Assembly (NCBI GenBank): GCA_946222055.1
Contig: CAMIEW010000047.1
Coordinates: 1-6,897 of the forward strand
Direction: 5' to 3'
Length of the DNA stretch: 6,897 nucleotides
From: an uncultured Porphyromonas sp.
GTDB taxonomy: Bacteria; Bacteroidota; Bacteroidia; Bacteroidales; Porphyromonadaceae
Below the pieces are notes generated by a model that worked only from the letters and a program-made list of their open reading frames with translations, made no database searches and was not told the DNA's origin. This document shows positions 1-5,771 of this stretch, in pieces (within the stretch, counting starts at the first letter, position 1; each line of letters opens with the position of its first letter). A program made the position numbers and the translations under genes.

Positions 1-155
1 GCTGTCTGCTTGAAGAAGTCTGCGATCTGACCATAGCCCTCCTCGCGAGCAACGCTCTCGGAGAAGTGGTAGCGATTGCGTGCCTGAGACTCGCCTGCGA
101 ATGCCTTCAGCAGGTTCTTCTCTGTCTCGGTACCCTTGATACTTTTCTTGTCCAT
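1..155 (-). CDS. rbr: Rubrerythrin, N-terminal part (cut by window edge)
   Basis: The reading frame from the ATG at 155-153 runs leftward off the window, giving 51 complete codons. It begins MDKKSIKGTETEKNLLKAF and continues with AGESQARNRY, which is the classic first helix of rubrerythrin. The Glu in GES (residue 22) matches the first di-iron ligand of the ferritin-like domain. Rubrerythrins are cytoplasmic non-haem iron proteins of anaerobes that reduce hydrogen peroxide to water, with electrons passed through a C-terminal rubredoxin-type FeS4 domain. That C-terminal domain lies outside the window, so a one-domain form (ferritin-like only) cannot be excluded. The start is well supported because the family's proteins begin a few residues before KSIKGT/KSLKGS. 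No strong Shine-Dalgarno sequence is seen, as is common in Bacteroidetes. The gene points away from the tetR operon and has its own promoter about 60 bases upstream. Confidence 0.93.
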   Translation of the reverse strand, partial: MDKKSIKGTETEKNLLKAFAGESQARNRYHFSESVAREEGYGQIADFFKQT

Positions 156-218
156 AGTATACAAAACTGTTGTGATAAATATTTCGATTTTGGATCCTCA
201 TGATAAGGTCTCACAGCG

Positions 219-226
219 CAAATATA
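219..226 (-). promoter_or_regulatory. Probable -7 box of the rubrerythrin promoter
   Basis: On the minus strand these bases read TATATTTG, an exact match to the Bacteroidetes -7 consensus TAnnTTTG. It lies about 64 bases upstream of the rubrerythrin ATG, implying a 5' leader of roughly 55-60 bases. The expected TTG/TTTG -33 element about 20 bases further upstream is poor (TTATG around 246-250). A weak -33 would fit a promoter that needs an activator or is under tight control, but this is inference from sequence alone. Confidence 0.5.
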
Positions 227-240
227 CTCAAAAGTGAGTA
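225..240. repeat. 16-bp perfect palindrome beside the rubrerythrin -7 box; candidate operator
   Basis: Arms tactca (225-230) and tgagta (235-240) are exact reverse complements around the 4-base centre aaag. The palindrome overlaps the upstream edge of the TATATTTG box and sits in the spacer between the -7 and -33 regions. A dimeric repressor bound there would block RNA polymerase. Peroxide- or redox-responsive control of rubrerythrin is usual in anaerobes, but the sequence does not look like a PerR box and no regulator is assigned. A 6-bp arm can occur by chance. Confidence 0.35.
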
Positions 241-432
241 GATAGCATAAGCCTCGTCCTTGCTTTCATGCCGTCCGTCGGCGTGCGGAGGACTTTCTCG
301 TGACGCTCCAAAATCATAGAAAGAGAGTATTGACGGGCGTAGTAAGCCGTGGTACCTTCGTGCCAATTATAGTACAGACTAATGAGAAGAAGAATTCCTA
401 TACGGGCTTTACCCGTAATCACCTCTGAGAAG

Positions 433-468
433 GCGCACCATTCGCTCGACGAACGGTGCGCTTTTTTT
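433..468 (+). terminator. Strong intrinsic terminator upstream of tetR
   Basis: Arms gcgcaccattcg (433-444) and cgaacggtgcgc (450-461) form a 12-bp stem with a single A-C mismatch around the 5-base loop ctcga, followed at once by seven T (462-468). This is a textbook Rho-independent terminator for plus-strand transcription. It does not suit the minus strand, because no A-run precedes the stem. No plus-strand gene is visible before it in the window. It may therefore end a small RNA or act as an attenuator in a tetR leader. It ends 45 bases before the tetR start codon. Confidence 0.85.
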
Positions 469-493
469 GTGAACAAAGACGAGCAACATTCAC
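469..493. promoter_or_regulatory. Weak candidate operator or promoter region for tetR operon
   Basis: Inverted arms gtgaa (469-473) and ttcac (489-493) are separated by 15 bases, in the short gap between the terminator and the tetR start. TetR-family proteins commonly bind palindromes at their own promoters, and this is the only inverted repeat I see in the gap. The arms are short and the spacer long. No exact TAnnTTTG box is present, so the true promoter position is unclear. Confidence 0.2.
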
Positions 494-512
494 TTCTGAG
501 ACCCCCACTGAG

Positions 513-1145
513 ATGCAGTATCTGAAGGAAGAGATCCGTCGGCTCATTGTGACGGTCGCACGCGAGGAATTCATCGAGCACGGCGTGCGAGAGACTTCCA
601 TTCGCATCATAGCGAAGCGGTCTGGCGTGGCGGTGGGCACGATTTACAGGTACTTTACTGACAAGGATGCCCTATTCCGTGCTGTCCTTGCCCCGTTGCT
701 CAAGGAGCTGGACAGGTATCTCTCAGCGCACAACGACAAGGATTTCCTTGATCTGAGGGTGTTCCGGATGCCGGAGCTCTCCTTCGACTATCAGCAGAGG
801 ATGAAGGAGCTCATCAAGGCTTATCGCCCGGAGCTTCGCCTTCTGCTTTTCCACTGCGAGGGGTCATCGCTGGAGCACTACATGGATCAGATTATTGCCA
901 CTCAGACGGAGATAGGGAATGAGTATTTACGTCTGATGAAGGAGCGCTACCCTCATCTGGAGGTCAATATCTCGCCCTTCCTTATCCATATCCTCTGCTC
1001 ATCCTGGGCGAACATCTTTGCCGAACTGGTGGTGCACGACGAGTATACGGATGAGGAGATCGACCTTGCTCTCAATCAATACTCCCGCTACAGTATGGCG
1101 GGGTGGACGGAGCTGTTGAAGCCATTTGAAACCATTAATACATAA
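513..1145 (+). CDS. TetR/AcrR-family transcriptional regulator
   Basis: This is a 210-residue protein, the usual size for the family. The N-terminal DNA-binding domain is clear: a first helix around residues 5-20 (IVTVAREEFIEHGV), then a helix-turn-helix at about 28-48 ending in the hallmark GVAVGTIYRYF with the following TDKDALF. The remaining residues (about 60-210) should form the helical ligand-binding and dimerisation domain, which is too variable to name a ligand. I chose ATG 513. An earlier in-frame GTG at 456 would lie inside the terminator stem and add 19 residues unlike the family. No clear Shine-Dalgarno is present. The stop is 6 bases before the first ABC transporter gene, so the three genes are almost surely one transcript. 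The protein probably represses its own operon until it binds an effector, perhaps the transported compound; that role is inferred from arrangement only. Confidence 0.93.
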   Translation: MQYLKEEIRRLIVTVAREEFIEHGVRETSIRIIAKRSGVAVGTIYRYFTDKDALFRAVLAPLLKELDRYLSAHNDKDFLDLRVFRMPELSFDYQQRMKELIKAYRPELRLLLFHCEGSSLEHYMDQIIATQTEIGNEYLRLMKERYPHLEVNISPFLIHILCSSWANIFAELVVHDEYTDEEIDLALNQYSRYSMAGWTELLKPFETINT

Positions 1146-1151
1146 GTAGTT

Positions 1152-2903
1152 ATGAATACATTTAAGAAACTGGGAGAGTATATGGGTAAGCGTAAGCTCC
1201 TCATTCCGCTCTCCATCGTCCTCTCGGCGCTCAATGGATTGCTATCGCTGGTGCCTTTCGTCCTCGTCTGGCTGGTGGTGCGCACCCTTCTTACGGCAGG
1301 TGGAGACATTGCGGAGACACCCATCAGATCGTATGCCCTGTGGGCATTTGTCGTCTCTGTTGCTACTGTGCTGCTCTACTTCGGTGCTCTAATGCTCTCT
1401 CACCTGGCTGCATTTAGGGTGGAGACGAATATGCGTCGATTTGCCATGGATCGCCTTTTGCGTACGCCACTTGGATTCTTTGACCGTCAGGATACCGGTC
1501 GGATGCGAAAAATCATCGATGAGGACTCGAGCATGACGCACACGCTTGTGGCACACCTCCTGCCGGATGTCGCGAGCAGCGTTGTCGCCCCATTGGGGAT
1601 CCTTGTACTCCTCTTCGTGGTGGACTGGCAGCTGGGGCTTGCTGCCCTTGTCCCGATACTTCTTTCCTATGGCCTGATGGGATACATGATGAGTGCTGAG
1701 AGGGGAGGTTTTCAGAGGCAGTACCTCGATGCCCAGGAGCGTATGAGCGCCGAGGCAGTCGAGTATGTCCGGGGGATCCCGGTAGTCAAGGTCTTCCAGC
1801 AGACGGTCTTCTCCTTCAAGCGCTTCTACGCCAGCATCATCGACTATAGGGATCTCGTGACGAAGTATTCGCACCTCTGTCGCCGCCCGATGTCACTCTA
1901 TACGGTGCTGACGAGCGCCTTCGCTTTCGTCCTCGTCCCGGTGGCAATCATCCTCATTGGTCACGGAGGAGATCCTGTGGTGGTAATCTCAGATATGTTT
2001 CTCTACGTCCTGATCACACCGGTCATCGCTCTCAGTATTATGCGCTGCGCCTATCTGTCGCAGGACTTCTTCCTCTGTGGAGAGGCGATTCGCCGCTTGG
2101 AGGGACTGACGGAGACGTCTCCACTTCCTACCGTAGAGACGACTTTGGAGCCTATGGGTTACAGCGTGTCTCTGGAGGATGTCTCCTTCCGCTATGAGGG
2201 CGCAAAGGAGGACGCTGTCAGCCACGTCACCCTCAACGTCCCGGAGGGCAAGACAATTGCCCTCGTGGGACCATCCGGAAGTGGTAAGACCACCCTTGCG
2301 CGGCTGATACCGCGTTTCTGGGACACGACCGGAGGACGGGTGCTAGTCGGTGGTGTAGACGTGAGAAAAATGTCGCCGGAGGAGCTGATGAAAAGTGTCT
2401 CCTTCGTCTTCCAGAACACTCGCCTCTTCAAAACCACCATTCTCGAAAACGTCAGGTATGGCTCTCCAGATGCGACACTTGAGGAGGTCAACAGGGCTAT
2501 CGACCTCTCTCAGAGCCGAGAGATCCTCAATCGACTTCCTGAGGGACTCAATACGCTCGTCGGTGCCGAAGGAACTTATCTCTCCGGTGGCGAGATGCAA
2601 CGCATCGTGCTTGCGCGAGCTATTCTTAAGGATGCACCGATCGTAGTGCTTGATGAGGCGACAGCCTTTGCCGACCCGGAGAACGAGTACCTGATCCGCC
2701 AGGCTCTCACCCGGCTCACGAGAGGGAAGACGGTGCTGATGATCGCTCACCGCCTCACGACGGTACACCACGCCGACAGTATTGTAGTGATGAAGGAGGG
2801 GGCGATCGTGGAGGAGGGGACACACGATGAACTTATGGAGCGAAATGGCACCTACCGCTTGATGTGGGACGAGTACCAGAGGGCTGTCGCCTGGAAGTTG
2901 TGA
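1152..2903 (+). CDS. ABC transporter half-transporter (permease-ATPase fusion), YbtP/IrtA-like
   Basis: The 583-residue protein has an N-terminal six-helix membrane domain and a C-terminal ATPase domain, the layout of type IV (exporter-fold) half-transporters. Likely membrane segments are near 17-42, 62-84, 140-158, 160-181, 250-271 and 277-300. The ATPase domain, from about 338, has Walker A GPSGSGKTT (373-381), Q-loop Gln421, signature LSGGEMQ (477-483), Walker B ending in Asp501 with catalytic Glu502, and H-loop His533, so it should hydrolyse ATP. The D-loop region reads ATAFADPENE, not the common ASALD form. As I recall, this variant is frequent in the YbtP/YbtQ/IrtA/IrtB group, which imports or processes iron-siderophores at the inner membrane despite the exporter fold. 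It likely pairs with the product of the next gene. Metal-siderophore uptake is the favoured role, but no siderophore gene or TonB receptor is in view, so drug, peptide or lipid export remains possible. Confidence 0.9.
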   Translation: MNTFKKLGEYMGKRKLLIPLSIVLSALNGLLSLVPFVLVWLVVRTLLTAGGDIAETPIRSYALWAFVVSVATVLLYFGALMLSHLAAFRVETNMRRFAMDRLLRTPLGFFDRQDTGRMRKIIDEDSSMTHTLVAHLLPDVASSVVAPLGILVLLFVVDWQLGLAALVPILLSYGLMGYMMSAERGGFQRQYLDAQERMSAEAVEYVRGIPVVKVFQQTVFSFKRFYASIIDYRDLVTKYSHLCRRPMSLYTVLTSAFAFVLVPVAIILIGHGGDPVVVISDMFLYVLITPVIALSIMRCAYLSQDFFLCGEAIRRLEGLTETSPLPTVETTLEPMGYSVSLEDVSFRYEGAKEDAVSHVTLNVPEGKTIALVGPSGSGKTTLARLIPRFWDTTGGRVLVGGVDVRKMSPEELMKSVSFVFQNTRLFKTTILENVRYGSPDATLEEVNRAIDLSQSREILNRLPEGLNTLVGAEGTYLSGGEMQRIVLARAILKDAPIVVLDEATAFADPENEYLIRQALTRLTRGKTVLMIAHRLTTVHHADSIVVMKEGAIVEEGTHDELMERNGTYRLMWDEYQRAVAWKL

Positions 2904-2956
2904 TGGTCTCTGCAGAGGCCTTCCGTGACGTTATTGCCTTTCCTACAAAGAACAGA

Positions 2957-4696
2957 ATGAAAATTATGATTACAAAATATCTACAAGAGCGCTTTGTCCT
3001 CTCCGAGAAGGGAGCCCGTGATCTCAAGCGGGGAATCATTTTCTCCACCCTGCAGAATATCGGGCTGATGTTCCCGATCTGCTACCTATTCTACTTCCTC
3101 ACCGAGTATCTCGATCCGGCGAAAGGAGGAGAACCACACAGTCTCACCTTTTACATCCTCCTTGCGTTGGGGCTGATGATTGTGATGTACGTCATCAATC
3201 GCTTACAGTACGATAGCACCTACACCACTGTCTTTGGAGAGAGTGCACGGCGACGGATCACGCTGGCGGAGAAGCTGCGCCGGCTGCCACTCGCATTTTT
3301 TGCGGAGCGAAATCTCTCTGATCTCACATCGACTGTTATGGAGGACTGCACGCAGCTGGAGCAGACCTTCTCTCACGCTGTCCCGCAGCTCTTCGCCTCC
3401 TTCCTGAGCGTGTTGATCGTGGCCATCGGTATGTTTTGCTACGATTGGCGCCTGAGCTTGGCACTATTCTGGGTCGTACCTGTTGCCGTGGCGGTTCTTC
3501 TCCTAAGCAGACACCGTCTCTCGCATGAGTTTAAGGATCACTACACCGTGAAGCGCCGTGTCACCGAGACGATACAGGAGGGACTAGAGTGCGTACAGGA
3601 GATCAAGTCCTACTCCGGAGAGGAGGAGTACAGGACCCGGCTGGATGAGGAGCTGAAAGACTATGAGCGGGAACTAGTCGATGTGGAGCTGGGCTCCTCT
3701 GCGGCTGTCAATTCTGCCGCCGTCCTCTTGAAGCTTGGCATGCCTACCGTCCTCCTTGTAGGGGCTTGGCTCCTGACGACCGGGACAGTCTCGCTCTTCG
3801 TCTACCTGGCCTTCCTTCTCGCTTCGGCAATGGTCTACAATCCTGTGCAGGAGGTCTGCAACAATCTCGCCCTGCTCTCCTTCCTCGACGTGCGGCTGAA
3901 CCGTATGCGTGAGATTGAGTCGATGCCGATGCAAGAGGGTAGTGAGGAGTGTGACCTTCCCAATCACGACATAGAATTCCACCATGTCTCCTTCTCCTAC
4001 GAGGAAGGAAAGCAGGTGCTCGAGGATGTCTCCTTCACCGCTCGTGAGGGTGAAGTGACGGCACTTGTAGGACCCTCGGGTGGGGGAAAGAGCACATGCG
4101 CCAAGCTGGCTGCCCGCTTCTGGGATGTGGATGGAGGCAATGTCCTCATCGGAGGTGAGGACATTGCCGGGATAGACCCCGAGACTCTGCTGCGGGACTT
4201 TGCGATCGTCTTTCAGGACGTAGTTCTTTTCCACTCTTCCATAGCAGACAATATCCGCATAGGGAAGCCGGACGCCACCGATGAGGAGGTGAAGCGTGTC
4301 GCACGGCTGGCTCAGTGCGAGGACTTCATCCGCCGGATGCCGGAGGGGTACGACACTATCATAGGGGAGAATGGCGAAACCCTCTCCGGCGGGGAGCGAC
4401 AACGGCTCTCCATTGCACGGGCACTCCTTAAGGACGCTCCCATTGTCCTTCTTGACGAGGCAACGGCGAGCCTCGATGCGGAGAATGAAACGAAGATCCA
4501 GTTAGGTATCTCGGAGCTGACGCGGGATAAGACCGTCCTTGTCATTGCTCATCGTATGCGTACGATTCGCAATGCCGATCACGTCGTGCTCCTTAAGGAT
4601 GGTCGTATAGCTGAGGAGGGATCTCCTGACGAGCTGGTACGCCGTGACGGTGACTTCGCTCGTATGGTCCGCCTCCAGCGTCAAGAGGAGTACTAA
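2957..4696 (+). CDS. ABC transporter half-transporter (permease-ATPase fusion), YbtQ/IrtB-like partner
   Basis: From ATG 2957 the protein has 579 residues with the same plan as its upstream neighbour. Likely membrane helices are near 26-50, 62-84, 143-161, 164-184, 250-272 and 276-294, followed by an ATPase domain. That domain has Walker A GPSGGGKST (372-380), Q-loop Gln420, signature LSGGERQ (476-482), Walker B Asp500 with catalytic Glu501, a standard ASLD D-loop and His532. Both ATP sites of a heterodimer with the upstream protein should be intact. The N-terminus KYLQERFVLSEKGARDLKRG matches my expectation for the second partner in Bacteroidetes gene pairs. The start is uncertain. ATG 2957 lies in an A-rich context typical of the phylum, and ATG 2966 is equally close. 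ATG 2903 overlaps the previous stop as TGATG and would add 18 residues that look unlike the family. A hairpin follows the stop. Confidence 0.9.
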   Translation: MKIMITKYLQERFVLSEKGARDLKRGIIFSTLQNIGLMFPICYLFYFLTEYLDPAKGGEPHSLTFYILLALGLMIVMYVINRLQYDSTYTTVFGESARRRITLAEKLRRLPLAFFAERNLSDLTSTVMEDCTQLEQTFSHAVPQLFASFLSVLIVAIGMFCYDWRLSLALFWVVPVAVAVLLLSRHRLSHEFKDHYTVKRRVTETIQEGLECVQEIKSYSGEEEYRTRLDEELKDYERELVDVELGSSAAVNSAAVLLKLGMPTVLLVGAWLLTTGTVSLFVYLAFLLASAMVYNPVQEVCNNLALLSFLDVRLNRMREIESMPMQEGSEECDLPNHDIEFHHVSFSYEEGKQVLEDVSFTAREGEVTALVGPSGGGKSTCAKLAARFWDVDGGNVLIGGEDIAGIDPETLLRDFAIVFQDVVLFHSSIADNIRIGKPDATDEEVKRVARLAQCEDFIRRMPEGYDTIIGENGETLSGGERQRLSIARALLKDAPIVLLDEATASLDAENETKIQLGISELTRDKTVLVIAHRMRTIRNADHVVLLKDGRIAEEGSPDELVRRDGDFARMVRLQRQEEY

Positions 4697-4720
4697 TCTC
4701 TTTTATAGATAGAAAGACAG

Positions 4721-4756
4721 GTAATCCCCGTCGTCTGAGGAGACGGCGGGGATTAC
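4721..4756 (+). terminator. Hairpin after the ABC operon, probable terminator
   Basis: Arms gtaatccccgtcgtct (4721-4736) and agacggcggggattac (4741-4756) pair over 16 bases, with one G-U wobble, around a 4-base gagg loop. The stem starts 24 bases after the ABC operon stop. The T-tract after it is poor (tgttgtct), so termination may be inefficient or factor-assisted. On the minus strand the following bases are somewhat U-rich, so it could also act as a backup for rpmF. Confidence 0.65.
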
Positions 4757-4820
4757 TGTTGTCTGGGGAGATCTTATGAGGATGTCTTGCGCCCCCTAGA
4801 AGTAATAAAGATGCTATGGC

Positions 4821-4869
4821 AAAAGACCTCGTCCCCACTCAATCATATACTGAGTGGGGACGAGGTCTT
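4821..4869 (-). terminator. Intrinsic terminator of the yceD-rpmF operon
   Basis: Arms aagacctcgtccccactca (4823-4841) and tgagtggggacgaggtctt (4851-4869) are perfect 19-bp reverse complements around a 9-base AT-rich loop. On the minus strand the stem ends in a short U-run (complement of the four A at 4821-4824). It lies 17 bases past the rpmF stop codon, the right place and orientation to end that operon. The stem is unusually long and perfect for a simple terminator. Confidence 0.8.
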
Positions 4870-4885
4870 GTAAGATGGCAGGATC

Positions 4886-5065
4886 TTACTCCTCCACCTC
4901 CACAGCGATCTGACCGCGGTAGTAGCCGCAGGTGTTGCATACGGTGTGATAGACGTGCCAGGAGCCGCAGTTGGGACAGCGTGTCAGCGCGGGGGTCTTG
5001 GCTACGTCGTGAGTCCTACGCTTTCTGGTCCTGGTGTGGGACTGACGTCTCTTAGGATGTGCCAT
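4886..5065 (-). CDS. rpmF: 50S ribosomal protein L32
   Basis: The 59-residue protein starts MAHPKRRQSHTRTRKRR and carries the L32 zinc-ribbon motif CPNC (residues 30-33) with CNTCGYYRG (from residue 43), giving CxxC-x9-CxxC. All four cysteines are present, so this is a zinc-binding form. L32 is a small, basic protein of the large ribosomal subunit. The length and both motifs match the family fully. The gene follows yceD by 44 bases in the same direction, the widely conserved yceD-rpmF order, and is followed by a strong terminator. No fatty-acid genes (plsX, fabH) follow on this strand within the window, unlike many other bacteria. Confidence 0.97.
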   Translation of the reverse strand: MAHPKRRQSHTRTRKRRTHDVAKTPALTRCPNCGSWHVYHTVCNTCGYYRGQIAVEVEE

Positions 5066-5109
5066 GATGATGTACTTCTATTATATGAGTGTTACTTTTC
5101 TGTCTTGAC

Positions 5110-5652
5110 TTACTTACGAGACTCGGTGTCGTCCTCCCCGGAGATCTTCTTGCGGAGACTCTCCCATCGAGGGTCCTCCGGCGTCTCCTCGGGCGCCTCG
5201 CCCTCCATAAGGAAGCTGACCACCGAGGGGTCGCACTCCGCGATGTCCTCATGTGAGTGGACGATCGGGAGGCTCACCTTGATGAGCTAGTAGAAGATAA
5301 AGCTGAAGTCATATCGGGGGTCTGCAGCGTCCAGGACGAGGGCTTCGTCATTCTCCTCATCCAGTGCCTCACCTATCTCGACGGTGATCTCCTCGTCCGT
5401 GTCCACCTCCACCTCCAAGGGCGCCAGGCAGCGGTCGCATGGTACGGTGACCGCCCCCTCGTAGTGGAGTAGTAGCTGGTACGAGTGGCTCGATGTAGGC
5501 TGGATCTCCAGATCCAGATCCACGTCGCCGCCAAGGATCTCTTCGTCTCCCTGCTCGGAGAAGAAGTCGTCGTCAAAGTGGTATGCGAGCGACTCGGGAC
5601 CTCTGAGAGGCTCCGTGAAGTCGATCTTATAGGCATCCTTCCTCCTTTCCAT
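5110..5652 (-). pseudogene. yceD: YceD/DUF177 protein, interrupted by an in-frame TAG codon
   Basis: Reading from ATG 5652, 121 codons encode a recognisable YceD N-terminus: acidic, with the family motif VPCDRCLAPLEVEV (Cys72 and Cys75). Codon 122 is TAG (5287-5289). Past it the same frame is open for 58 codons to a TAA at 5110-5112. It encodes LIKVSLPIVHSHEDIAECD and then DPRWESLRKK, which resembles the normal YceD C-terminus. Families of this kind carry Tyr-Glu at this point (as in YEFIAL), so the ancestral codon was probably GAG, one base away (plus-strand C to A at 5289). Full length would be about 180 residues, normal for Bacteroidales. YceD is linked to 23S rRNA/large-subunit maturation in other bacteria and sits upstream of rpmF. 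It may be a true nonsense mutation, a suppressed codon or a sequence error. The truncated 121-residue form could still be made. Confidence 0.88.
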
Positions 5653-5675
5653 GGCTTTCTGCTCTATTCAGACCG

Positions 5676-5706
5676 CAAATTTACTAATTCCTTTGCAGTC
5701 AAGCAA
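5676..5706 (-). promoter_or_regulatory. Promoter of the yceD-rpmF operon (Bacteroidetes type)
   Basis: On the minus strand, a TTG -33 element (5706-5704) is followed after 20 bases by TAAATTTG (5683-5676), an exact TAnnTTTG -7 box. This is the standard primary-sigma promoter form of Bacteroidetes. Transcription should start about 5670, leaving a leader of only about 18 bases before the yceD ATG. It is the clearest promoter in the window and supports ATG 5652 as the start. Confidence 0.8.
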
Positions 5707-5771
5707 GGAGCCACCCGCCATCGCCCTGCGCTCTCGCCCCATTGGCGGCAGGGGTCGGTCGGCTGAGTAGG

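Larger units (their letters stand above)
156..432. other. Intergenic region between divergent rubrerythrin and tetR operon
   Basis: No convincing gene is seen here. The part nearest rubrerythrin is AT-rich and holds its leader, -7 box and palindrome. The rest (about 240-432) holds small potential RNA hairpins on the plus strand: ggtac/gtgcc around a cttc loop near 350-363, and tacggg/cccgta around a cttta loop at 401-417. A minus-strand frame stays open from about 420 down to a stop at 228-230. Its last part encodes a plausible-looking stretch (YYNWHEGTTAYYARQYSL and onward) that I do not recognise. It has no good start and runs into the rubrerythrin promoter, so I do not call it a gene. It could be a decayed gene or a dispersed-repeat copy. 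Confidence 0.5.

Noticed and set aside
456..512. Upstream GTG extension of the tetR gene
   Set aside because: The GTG lies inside the terminator stem and the T-run would be coding; the added 19 residues are unlike TetR N-termini, while ATG 513 fits the family length.
382..525. 47-codon plus-strand ORF overlapping the terminator and the tetR start
   Set aside because: It reads through the terminator hairpin and T-tract, has no ribosome binding site and no recognisable protein features. A leader peptide is conceivable but unsupported.
2343..2825. 160-codon minus-strand ORF, with other antisense ORFs over the first ABC gene
   Set aside because: These overlap highly conserved ATPase-domain coding sequence on the other strand and show no family resemblance.
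3674..4402. 242-codon minus-strand ORF
   Set aside because: It lies entirely antisense to the second ABC gene, has no known motifs and is explained as a shadow frame of GC-rich coding DNA.
4816..5290. Plus-strand ORFs across rpmF and the yceD C-terminal region
   Set aside because: They run opposite clear L32 and YceD coding frames and through the 19-bp hairpin; their translations are low-complexity Arg/Ser-rich.
5653..5771. GC-rich inverted segments (ccgcca/tggcgg) as a terminator of the nuclease gene
   Set aside because: The stem is only 6 bp with a long loop and there is no T-tract on the minus strand; the clear signal in this gap is the yceD promoter.
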